Shown here: positions 9,429 to 16,371 of the stretch, in pieces
Position numbering within the stretch: position 1 is the first letter of the stretch
Layout of the letters: each line of letters begins with the position of its first letter
DNA from: an uncultured Flavonifractor sp.
Lineage (GTDB): Bacteria; Bacillota; Clostridia; Oscillospirales; Oscillospiraceae
NCBI GenBank assembly: GCA_947384055.1
Contig: CANDFO010000007.1
Span: 1-53,467, forward strand
Direction: 5' to 3'
DNA length: 53,467 bases
The notes under the pieces: model-generated
Told to the model about the DNA's origin: nothing
Database searches by the model: none
Seen by the model: only the letters and a program-made list of their open reading frames with translations
Position numbers and translations under genes: made by a program

Positions 9429-9805
9429 AACGGGCCTGGATTGCGCTGGGCATTCTCGCCGCCGTCTTTTCTGCCGCGCTGTATAACAGCTTCCGCCTGG
9501 GGGACCTCACGCAGGAGCTCACCGGACTGCTTGTCCAGGCCCAGGCCCAGGCCGAGTCCGGCCGCTGGACCGAGGCGGAGCACCTGACCCGGGCCGCCCT
9601 GGACCGCTGGGAGGAAAAGGATCTGTACCTTCACGTCACCCTGCGCCACGCGGATACCGACGGCGTCCATACCGGTTTTCGGGAGACCCTGGAATTTTTG
9701 GAGAGCCGGGAGCAGGGGGAGTACTCCGCCGCCAACGCCCGCCTCATCACGCTTATCGAGCTCCTGTGCGAGGCGGAACAGCTCTCCCTGAAAAATGTCC
9801 TGTAG
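9425..9805 (+). CDS. DUF4363 domain protein
   Basis: 126 residues: one N-terminal membrane anchor (about 4-22), then a helical outward-facing domain rich in Glu and Arg. Size, anchor and position after a YetF-type gene fit DUF4363. ATG overlaps the YetF stop by 4 bp. Function unknown; probably a partner of YetF at the membrane. A GC-rich hairpin at about 9813-9857 follows the stop. Confidence 0.82.
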   Translation: MKRAWIALGILAAVFSAALYNSFRLGDLTQELTGLLVQAQAQAESGRWTEAEHLTRAALDRWEEKDLYLHVTLRHADTDGVHTGFRETLEFLESREQGEYSAANARLITLIELLCEAEQLSLKNVL

Positions 9806-9875
9806 ACAAAAGCCGCCCGCCCCCCGGCTTCTCACAGAGAAATCCGGAGGGCGGGCAGAAGGAACGGACCCGCTC

Positions 9876-9936
9876 ATATAGTCACCGCAGGGTTTAAAAG
9901 GAGCGATTTGCTCCATTTGAACCGCTTTGACTATAT
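9876..9936. repeat. Family C intergenic repeat, copy 1
   Basis: A 61-bp imperfect inverted repeat with ATATAGTCA-type ends around a GGAGCGATTTGCTCC hairpin. Its reverse complement matches 28924-28974: both carry ATAGTCAAAGCGGTTCAAA, then GGAGCAAATC-CTCC, then AACCCTGCGG. It fills the gap between the convergent DUF4363 and stalk-domain genes. Confidence 0.85.
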
Positions 9937-9961
9937 TGCTGAAAGGCTGTGAATACTGCTT

Positions 9962-11041
9962 TTAAAAGTCAATGACGTTCAGGTAAATCTCCAGCTGACC
10001 GTGGACCACCTGGAGCTCCCCGCTCTCGTCCTCCACCACCCACCAGTTGAGGGGCAGCAGATTGCCGTCCTTGTCCAGAACTTCTCCGTCGATCCGGCTG
10101 GGCGATACGCCCGCTCCGGCATATACGGGCACAGAAATTTTAATCCAGCCGTCGGTTCCCTTGGTCAGGGTACCGGTGACAAAATTCTCCACCCAGGCCC
10201 AGTCGCCCTCCTCATCCACATGGGTCTCATAGTCCAGAGACAGGCCGTACTGGGCCAGCTGGTCCAGCCCCGCCTTGGTGCCGATGGGAGAGGCGCCCTT
10301 CAACGTATCGCCGCTCAGCGACTCGAACTCTTCGACCAGGTCGTCTCCGGTGTAAAGCTGGCTTTGGGCACAGGGGATGTAGCGCTGCCCGATATCGTCG
10401 CCCACCCGACCCCAGATGACGACGGGGCCGGCCTGGAGCTCCTGGGGCTCTTTAATCTCAATCCGCACATCCCGCTCCACCGGCTCGCCCCGGCTGGGTG
10501 TCAGGCGCAGGCGCAGGTCCCAGATGCCGGTGGACAGAAACGTTCCCCGCAGAACGGTGCCGTCCTGCTCCACCCCGTCGGGCAGACTGCCGGACAGAAT
10601 TTCCATCACGGCCTTCTGGCTGGGGTCCTCCAGCAGATAGCGCATATCGTCCTCAATCTCGGAGTAAAAGGTCTCCCCCTCCATCTGCTCGGGCCCGCAG
10701 GAGACAATGTAGTGGACATCGTCGGACACGGGGGGCTTCACCTGGGAGCCGGAGTCGGTGGAGCCATTGATAACGGCGGCCTGCTGCCCGGCGTCATAGC
10801 TCACTTCCAGGCCAAACGCCTCGGCCACCGCCCGAAGAGGCACGTAGGTGGTGCCCTCATGGGCAAAGACGGAGACCTCTTTGCCGTTGGCGTCTCTGGG
10901 GGTGAAGACCGCGCCGTTGACCAGGACTTTAACGTCCCGGGTCACGGAAATGGTGCTCAGGTCCCCGGCCGCAGCCGCGGCCGTGCCCAGCATCAGGGCC
11001 AGGGTCAGCGCACCGGCCAGAATGCGTACATATTTTTTCAT
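9962..11041 (-). CDS. Secreted copper-amine-oxidase-N-like stalk domain protein
   Basis: 359 residues with a signal peptide (basic start, hydrophobic 8-22, AAA-type cleavage near 26). Next is a copper amine oxidase N-terminal-like domain, DVKVLVNGAVFTPRD... VPLRAVAEAFGLEVSYD (about 35-92), a non-catalytic wall-associated stalk module common in Clostridia. The remaining about 260 residues have no recognised domain. The ATG at 11041 follows GGAGGAG. It has its own promoter, which shares a palindromic element with the promoter region of the HTH/kinase operon just upstream, so the three genes may be co-regulated. No enzymatic role is implied by the stalk domain. Confidence 0.85.
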   Translation of the reverse strand: MKKYVRILAGALTLALMLGTAAAAAGDLSTISVTRDVKVLVNGAVFTPRDANGKEVSVFAHEGTTYVPLRAVAEAFGLEVSYDAGQQAAVINGSTDSGSQVKPPVSDDVHYIVSCGPEQMEGETFYSEIEDDMRYLLEDPSQKAVMEILSGSLPDGVEQDGTVLRGTFLSTGIWDLRLRLTPSRGEPVERDVRIEIKEPQELQAGPVVIWGRVGDDIGQRYIPCAQSQLYTGDDLVEEFESLSGDTLKGASPIGTKAGLDQLAQYGLSLDYETHVDEEGDWAWVENFVTGTLTKGTDGWIKISVPVYAGAGVSPSRIDGEVLDKDGNLLPLNWWVVEDESGELQVVHGQLEIYLNVIDF

Positions 11042-11086
11042 AATGCTCCTCCTATTTTTCTGTCATGCCTGACACAGGATAATGGG

Positions 11087-11131
11087 AGTATAGCATATCT
11101 TTTTTCTCCGTTGGTGTGCAAATCTGCACTT
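11087..11131 (-). promoter_or_regulatory. Promoter with palindromic operator, stalk-protein gene
   Basis: Minus-strand -10 TGCTATACT (11087-11095) lies 21 bp from the imperfect palindrome GTGTGCAAATCTGCACTT (11114-11131). The same element and spacing occur at 13821-13864. A TTGCAC (-35) can also be read inside the palindrome, 18 bp from TATGCT. Confidence 0.55.
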
Positions 11132-11149
11132 TTTCCTGAAAACCGGTAT

Positions 11150-13030
11150 TCAGCCCAGGGGAACCACAGAAAAGCGCCGCCCGGGGCAGTCCCGCTCCAC
11201 AGCCTCTGTCCGGTCTCCCACTACGGTGTGGAGCCGGGGAAGCCTGTTCAGCGGGGAGAAATCCTCCACCAGCAGGCCGCTGAAGGATACCGTCTCCAGC
11301 TTCAGCGCCTCCTCCAGGGGCGACAGGGTGGCGATATTGCAGAAAAAAAGACCCAGGTTGCGCAGACAGGGCAGCGCCTCCACCCCTGCCAGGCTGTCCG
11401 GTCCGGCGGTCATCCGCAGGTCCTGCACCCTGCACCCGGACAGCGCCGTCAGGTCTGGGGCAGTGAAGCCGTACAGCGCCAGCACGGGGAGCAGGTCCTC
11501 CCGGGCGGCCAGCGCCTCCACCGCCGCCTGGGGCGGCTGTTCCAGCGTCAGCTCCCGGAGCCGGGACAGCCGGATCAAAAAGCCCCAGTCCCCGTCCTCC
11601 GCATGGACATTGCACAGGGAGAGCACCTCCAGCGGAAGCTCCGCCAGCGGGGACAGGCTGTCCAACCCGCTTTGAGCCGGAGTTCTGTCCAGATTCAGCG
11701 TCTGAAGCTGCTCCAGCCCGGCCAGCGGAGACAGGCAGGCCGCTGGATTGTCCGCCAGCCACAGCTGCCTCAGTCCGGTCAGGGAGGAGAGCGGCTGTAG
11801 GTCGGAGACCTGATTCTCACTGAGGGCCAGCACCTCCAGGGGCAGGCCGCTCAGCGGCGTCAGGTCGGCAATGCTCTGCCTGCACAGATAGAGCTCCCGG
11901 AGATTGGGCATATCCGAGAGCAGAGACAGGTCAGCCAGATTGCCCCGCGGCTCCCCCTGCTGGCCGGCTCCGTCCAGGCGGCTGGCGCCCATAACATAGG
12001 AATACTCCACCTCCCGGGGAAAGGCCTTCTCCCCCACAAGGGCCAGCCGCTCCACCCGCTCCAGGTCGGCATAAGTAATGTCTCCCTCCGGCTGCGCCAG
12101 CTCCAGCCGGACTGCGGCCTCCAGCCCGGCGGACGGAAAGGACACCGGGCGGCCGTTCCACCCCGCCCGGCCCAGCAGCGCCGCGCAGAGCAGCGCGGTA
12201 CAGGTCCCCGCCGCCAGCACCTTTTTCCGCAGGGGGCGCCTGCCCAGCAGGGCATCCCGCAGGGCCCCGGCGGTCTGATAACGCTCTTCCGGCGCAAAGC
12301 TGGTGCACCGCAGCAGCACCCGGCGCAGCCGTCGGGATACCGGGGCCCGTTCCAGGGAATCCCGTTCATAGGAGCCGGTAAGCAGCCAGATGAGGGTGCA
12401 GCCCAGCGCGTACAGGTCCGTGCGGCCGTCGGTCTGGGCAAAGCCGTACTGCTCCGGAGCAGCGGTGGCCTCCGTACCCATGCACCGGGTATCGTTCTCT
12501 TTTTCTCGGGCATAGCACCGGGCAATGCCGAAATCAATAATGCCCAGCCGCCCGTCCTCCCCCAGCACCAAATTTTCCGGCTTGATATCCCGGTGGATCA
12601 GGGGCGGCTCCAGACTGTGCAGCCTCTCCAGCAGGGCGCACAGCTCAGCCCCCAGGCGGACGCACTCCTCCTCGGAGCATCCGCCGGTCCGGGCCCGGTA
12701 CTGCTCCAGCGTCTCCCCGGGCAGGCAGCTGCGCAAAAGATAACGGATTTCGTTCTCCTCAAAGCAGTCCACCGGCAGAGGAACCCGGTCCTGAAGGACC
12801 CGACGGGCCAAAACCAGCAGCTGAAACTCTTCGTCCAGCTCCCCCCAGCCCCAGTCCAGCTTGAGCACAAAAGGAGCGCCGTCGCACCGGCGCCGGAGGA
12901 GCCACACCTCCCGCGCCTCTCCCTCAGACAAGAGGGTGTCCGTCTCGTAGGCCAGGGTGATTCTGGGCGGCAGCGCCGGGTGTTCCAGCGCGGCGGCATA
13001 GGCCGCCTCAAACTCCGCCCGGCGGCTCAC
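11150..13030 (-). CDS. Ser/Thr protein kinase with leucine-rich-repeat domain
   Basis: 626 residues. The N-terminal eukaryotic-type kinase domain spans about 25-265, with the ATP-binding Lys57 (FVLKLD), the complete catalytic loop HRDIKPEN (Asp148, Lys150, Asn153), DFG at 166-168 and APEQYG. One membrane segment follows (about 271-288), then an outward-facing leucine-rich-repeat region (about 340-626) with internalin-like units of the form L..L..L.L..N.V.DL.PL. The kinase looks active. The layout suggests an external LRR sensor coupled to an internal kinase. The GTG start overlaps the HTH gene stop by 4 bp. It differs from PrkC-type kinases, which carry PASTA repeats instead. Confidence 0.93.
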   Translation of the reverse strand: MSRRAEFEAAYAAALEHPALPPRITLAYETDTLLSEGEAREVWLLRRRCDGAPFVLKLDWGWGELDEEFQLLVLARRVLQDRVPLPVDCFEENEIRYLLRSCLPGETLEQYRARTGGCSEEECVRLGAELCALLERLHSLEPPLIHRDIKPENLVLGEDGRLGIIDFGIARCYAREKENDTRCMGTEATAAPEQYGFAQTDGRTDLYALGCTLIWLLTGSYERDSLERAPVSRRLRRVLLRCTSFAPEERYQTAGALRDALLGRRPLRKKVLAAGTCTALLCAALLGRAGWNGRPVSFPSAGLEAAVRLELAQPEGDITYADLERVERLALVGEKAFPREVEYSYVMGASRLDGAGQQGEPRGNLADLSLLSDMPNLRELYLCRQSIADLTPLSGLPLEVLALSENQVSDLQPLSSLTGLRQLWLADNPAACLSPLAGLEQLQTLNLDRTPAQSGLDSLSPLAELPLEVLSLCNVHAEDGDWGFLIRLSRLRELTLEQPPQAAVEALAAREDLLPVLALYGFTAPDLTALSGCRVQDLRMTAGPDSLAGVEALPCLRNLGLFFCNIATLSPLEEALKLETVSFSGLLVEDFSPLNRLPRLHTVVGDRTEAVERDCPGRRFSVVPLG

Positions 13031-13437
13031 AGCAGGGGCTCCTCTCCCAGCGAGGTTAAAAGCTCATCGGTTTCTTCCAGGGTCATATGGTGGTTCAGGC
13101 CGTACAGCACCGCCGCATCCGCCCGGTTTCGGGCGTAGAGCACCGGGCGGCCCGCCAGCTTCAGCAGGCGCTGAACCTCCTCTTCCCGAAGCTCCAGCAC
13201 CAGGCTCAGCCGGAGCAGCACCGCACGGGTGGGGCGGCGGGTTCCGTTGAACAGCTGATAACCGTAAGTGCGCTCCAGATTGCAGGCGCGGATGGCATCC
13301 TTGACGGCCATTCCCCGCTCCTTCAGCAGGGAGGAGAGCCAGTATCTCAGCTCCGGCACCTGATAATCTGTACTCATCAGGACCTCCGGCGCAGCGCTGG
13401 TCCTGATCTCCTGATGCAGCTCATGGGTGGTCCTCAT
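13027..13437 (-). CDS. Small helix-turn-helix protein, partner of the kinase
   Basis: 136 residues. A central region (about 30-85) resembles a Cro/cI-type fold: VKDAIRACNLERTYGYQLFNGTRRPTRAVLLRLSLVL. The C-terminal part (EEEVQRLLKLAGRPVLYARNRADAAVLYGLNHHMTLEETDELL) is helical. The start at 13437 follows AAGGAAGGGA 5 nt upstream; the longer frame to 13539 has no good site. Four-base overlap with the kinase gene suggests strict co-expression, so the kinase may act on this protein (inference). It could bind the palindromes at 13847 and 11114. Confidence 0.75.
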   Translation of the reverse strand: MRTTHELHQEIRTSAAPEVLMSTDYQVPELRYWLSSLLKERGMAVKDAIRACNLERTYGYQLFNGTRRPTRAVLLRLSLVLELREEEVQRLLKLAGRPVLYARNRADAAVLYGLNHHMTLEETDELLTSLGEEPLL

Positions 13438-13572
13438 AGCATCCCTTCCTTTTTCAGAAAACACCCAAATCAAACTGTGTGCACGGTTCCCGGCAAAACC
13501 GGGGAGCAAAAGGGCAGAACAGCCTCCTACAGCAGACATCGCAGCTGATTTGCTGTTATGATATCGTCAAAT

Positions 13573-13811
13573 AGCTTGAAAAGAATCCGTGATTCTTTTC
13601 AAGCTCAAATCTGCCGAGAAACTTCCTCCACAGGAAAGCCTCGCAGAGTTTTGCCGCCCGAGGGCGGCAAAATAAAGTCAAAGTTGGTCATTTTCGGGGA
13701 CATGTACCTCGAAAACGACGCTTCTCGGCCTGCAAGTGTGCCCAAAGGGTGCGCGCGGCAGGCCGTATCTCTTTTGTTGAAAAAGGCCTCCGGCCTTTTT
13801 CAACAAGCTAA
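13573..13811. repeat. Family A repeat, copy 1 (with flanking hairpin)
   Basis: Starts with a perfect hairpin AGCTTGAAAAGAATC-CGT-GATTCTTTTCAAGCT (13573-13605). The family core follows: GGAAAGCCTCGCAGAG, a GCCGCCC-GGGCGGC hairpin, GGTCATTTTCGGGGACATG, CGGCCTGCAAGTGTGCCC and GCGGCAGGCCG. It ends with the hairpin GTTGAAAAAGGCC-TCC-GGCCTTTTTCAAC (about 13778-13808). It would lie in the 5' leader of the HTH/kinase operon if the promoter at 13821 is used. Confidence 0.92.
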
Positions 13812-13820
13812 AGCTATTTC

Positions 13821-13864
13821 ATTATAGCACAATTCCCCACAGGATGGTGTGCGTATCTGCACAC
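13821..13864 (-). promoter_or_regulatory. Promoter with palindromic operator, HTH/kinase operon
   Basis: Minus-strand extended -10 TGCTATAAT (13821-13829) lies 20 bp from the palindrome GTGTGCGTATCTGCACAC (13847-13864). The element matches 11114-11131 in GTGTGC..ATCTGCAC and has nearly the same spacing. No good -35 is seen, which fits an activator-dependent promoter. It would give a leader of about 380 nt containing repeat A1. Confidence 0.55.
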
Positions 13865-13908
13865 ATTCCCGCCCGGCAGACCGCCCCGGCAGGCAAAAGA
13901 CAACGCGA

Positions 13909-13942
13909 CGGGCGGGGCACAGCTTTAGCCGTGCCCCGCCCG
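13909..13942 (-). terminator. GC-rich hairpin after the M16 peptidase gene
   Basis: A perfect 12-bp stem, CGGGCGGGGCAC/GTGCCCCGCCCG, 23 bp past the M16 stop. The U-run is weak on the minus strand (TCTTTT after a gap), so termination efficiency is uncertain. Confidence 0.55.
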
Positions 13943-13965
13943 GAACGATTTCCAGAAAACAGCGT

Positions 13966-15219
13966 CTACCTGCTGTCCAACAGGGCCCGGTATTCCTCTC
14001 TGCATCCCACGCGCCCCACTGCCGAAAGGGAGGCCTTCTGGAAATCAAAGAGCCGCCGCGCCATCTGGCGGACTCCCTCACAGGTGACGGCGTCATACCG
14101 GGCAATGACCTCGTCGGTCTCCAGCACCTCGCCCAGCAGCAGCTCGCCCCTGCCCAGGCCGCTCATGCGGGACTGTGTAGATTCCAGTGCCATCAGCACA
14201 TTGGCTTTGGACAGCTCCCGGGCACGGTCCAGCTCCGCCTGGGTGGGTCCCTGCCGGGCGAAGGTCTGGATCGCCGCGCAGATGGTCTCCAGGGCCTGCC
14301 GTTCGGTTTCCTTCCCCAGCGCGGTGTAGATGCCGAAATAGCCGGTATCCTCATGGCAGGTGCCATAGGAGTAGATGGAATAGCACAGGCCCAGCTTCTC
14401 CCGCACCTGCTGAAACAGCCGTGAGGACATGCCGCCCCCCAGAATGGAGGACAGGAGCTGGAGGGTAAACCGTCCTTCGTCCCCAAACCCCAGGCCGGGA
14501 AATGCCAGCGTCAGATGGTTTTGCTCAATCGCCTTCTTTTTGACCGTCACCGCAGGGGTGTACCGCCCAGGCTTTCCGGCGGCGGAGGGGCTGGGGGAGA
14601 GCACGGAGAAACGGGCCTTCAGCTCCTCCACATCTGACGGACGGTAGCTGCCCGCCAGGGCCACCACAATTCGGTCCGGGCGGTAATGGGCGTCCATGTA
14701 TGCCCGCAGCCAGGCCCCATCCATGGAAGCTAATGTGGCCGGTTTTCCCAGAATGGGCCGGGCCAGCGGCGTCCCCCGGAAAACCGCCGACGCCAGCCGT
14801 TCGGCACATAAGTCCTCCGGATTGTCCTCATACATGCCGATCTCTTCCAGTATCACCCCGCGCTCTACGGCCGCATCCGTCTCGTCAAAACGGGAGGCAA
14901 AAAACATGTCGCAGAGAATGTCGGTGCACCGGGGAAGGTGGGTGTCCAGCACCCGTCCGTAAAAGCAGGTGGATTCCTTGGTGGTAAAGGCGTTGATCTG
15001 TCCGCCCACCGCATCCATCTCCTCCGCCAGCGCCGCGGCGGAACGGGTTTTTGTCCCCTTGAACAGCATGTGCTCGATAAAATGGGCGGCGCCGTTTTCC
15101 CCGGCCTTTTCATGACGGGAGCCGGTCCCCACCCAGATGCCCACGGCGGCGGAGCGGGCATAGGGCACGGGTTCAGTGACAATGCGCACTCCGTTGGGGA
15201 GCGTTATCTTTTCGTACAT
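13966..15219 (-). CDS. M16 family zinc metallopeptidase
   Basis: 417 residues with the inverted zinc motif HFIEH (His46, Glu49, His50) and the third ligand Glu126 in VILEEIGMYEDNPE, both typical of catalytic M16 subunits (PqqL/YmxG/mitochondrial processing peptidase-like). An inactive-type second M16 domain follows (about 170-417). The homologue YmxG (MlpA) in Bacillus sits near dap/sporulation genes. Start at 15219 follows GAGGT; the longer frame to 15351 lacks a site. A 29-residue membrane peptide gene precedes it by 79 bp, and they may share a transcript. Confidence 0.93.
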   Translation of the reverse strand: MYEKITLPNGVRIVTEPVPYARSAAVGIWVGTGSRHEKAGENGAAHFIEHMLFKGTKTRSAAALAEEMDAVGGQINAFTTKESTCFYGRVLDTHLPRCTDILCDMFFASRFDETDAAVERGVILEEIGMYEDNPEDLCAERLASAVFRGTPLARPILGKPATLASMDGAWLRAYMDAHYRPDRIVVALAGSYRPSDVEELKARFSVLSPSPSAAGKPGRYTPAVTVKKKAIEQNHLTLAFPGLGFGDEGRFTLQLLSSILGGGMSSRLFQQVREKLGLCYSIYSYGTCHEDTGYFGIYTALGKETERQALETICAAIQTFARQGPTQAELDRARELSKANVLMALESTQSRMSGLGRGELLLGEVLETDEVIARYDAVTCEGVRQMARRLFDFQKASLSAVGRVGCREEYRALLDSR

Positions 15220-15298
15220 GGAATACCTCGACTTTTCTGGAAGGCCGCGCCTGCTCAGAACTGCTGACGGGGCCGGAGGTCCGGCGCTCCCCTGCGGT

Positions 15299-15388
15299 CT
15301 ATCCCCGCAGCGCAATGAGGACCAGCACCAGCGCGGCGCAGAACAGTACAACGGACAGATAAGCCAAAACCTTGCCGACAGCCTTCAT
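15299..15388 (-). CDS. 29-residue single-pass membrane peptide
   Basis: The ORF encodes MKAVGKVLAYLSVVLFCAAL and then VLVLIALRG: a short basic N-terminus and one membrane helix filling most of the peptide. A GAGG site lies 5 nt before the ATG. It sits between rpsU and the M16 peptidase gene on the same strand. No homologue is recognised; the composition and start signal support a real small membrane protein. Confidence 0.65.
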   Translation of the reverse strand: MKAVGKVLAYLSVVLFCAALVLVLIALRG

Positions 15389-15565
15389 GCCGCCTCGCTC
15401 CTTCACCGTGTTTCGATACATATCCGGCGCTCTGAGAGCCTGCCCCAAACCCAGTCTGTGCAAAGGGAAGCGCAACAGGCCCTCAGCGCCGTGCTTTTAT
15501 TATAGCAGATCTTCCTGTGCTTGTCAGCCGGGAAATCTGCCCCTGCCGCAGGAAGCCGCAGCGTG

Positions 15566-15597
15566 CAAAAGCCGACGCAGCTCTTTGCTGCGCCGGC
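15566..15597 (-). terminator. Terminator after rpsU
   Basis: Minus-strand hairpin GCCGGCGCAGC-AAAGA-GCTGCGTCGGC (15571-15597) followed by TTTTGC (15565-15570), about 60 bp past the rpsU stop. Confidence 0.75.
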
Positions 15598-15657
15598 TCC
15601 TACTTCAATCATTTCTCACGCCGCCATTCCTATAAGGACGGTGGAATCCGGGGGACC

Positions 15658-15840
15658 TTAATAGAACTTTTTCCGGTTCTTGCGTGCGGCCTCGGACTTC
15701 TTGCGGCGCTTGACGCTCGGACTCTCGTAATGCTCACGCTTGCGCACCTCGGCCAGGACACCCGACTTAGCGCAGCTGCGTTTAAAACGCTTCAGTGCAT
15801 TCTCCAAGGACTCGCCGTCCTTCACATGGACTTCCGACAT
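15658..15840 (-). CDS. rpsU: 30S ribosomal protein S21
   Basis: 60 residues starting MSEVHVKDGESLENALKRFK, with the strongly basic C-terminal tail RRKKSEAARKNRKKFY, as expected for bS21, which binds the head of the 30S subunit near the anti-Shine-Dalgarno sequence. The ATG at 15840 has GGAGGG 9 nt upstream; the longer frame to 15888 is not used. It stands alone with its own terminator. Confidence 0.98.
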   Translation of the reverse strand: MSEVHVKDGESLENALKRFKRSCAKSGVLAEVRKREHYESPSVKRRKKSEAARKNRKKFY

Positions 15841-15962
15841 TGACTTTCCCTCCCTCCGAAGCGGCGGGCTTCGCCGCCAAAGGGCCACAAAGCTATGGCT
15901 TTAACGGTATTATTATACGCGCCGCCCTCTCCCTTGTCAAGAGGGTACGCGAAATCTCCCCA

Positions 15963-16168
15963 CGCCTGTCTCATAAAAAATGGCGGACAGCCAAGGCAAA
16001 TTTACGTAAAGCGTTCGTTGTCCTATTGGCATTGTCACAGCGAGGACGGCTGGTTTTCCTTCACGCCAGACAAATTCTCCCTTGTGGCGGGGCGTTCTCC
16101 GGCGGGTCTTCCGCCGGCAGTGTATCGCTTCCGCAGTTACCGTTATACCACTTTTTATGAAACGGGCG
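15963..16168. repeat. MITE-like family B element (divergent, long)
   Basis: Ends are imperfect inverted repeats: CGCCTGTCTCATAAAAAATGG (15963-15983), and at 16148-16168 its near complement, differing at 3 positions. The interior shows only weak similarity to other family B copies (GGACGGCTGG, CGCCAGACAAA). Two overlapping ORFs here on opposite strands are products of the inverted repeat, not genes. The following 200 bp up to the glycosidase start show no other clear feature. Confidence 0.6.
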
Positions 16169-16371
16169 CAGGTGCGCGACCGGGGCTTATTTACAAGCGG
16201 GAACTTTTGTGTTAACATAACGTCTGATCTACTACAGCCTTCTGAGCACACGGCAGATGGGCGGGGCGGGCAATTGCAGTTTGAACGCTGTTGAAGCAGC
16301 CGCTCCGCTTTGCCGGAGCTCAAGTGCTTCAGCCAGAATATGCTTGCACCGCGACGAATAGGAGGAACCCA

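Noticed and set aside
13475..13495. TGTGTGCACGG as a third copy of the shared operator
   Set aside because: It lacks the ATCTGCAC half and the downstream TGCTATA box, so it is only a partial match.
13558..13827. 89-residue ORF with LPPEGGK
   Set aside because: It is a read-through of family A repeat copy 1; the same peptide string recurs at each repeat copy and there is no ribosome-binding site.
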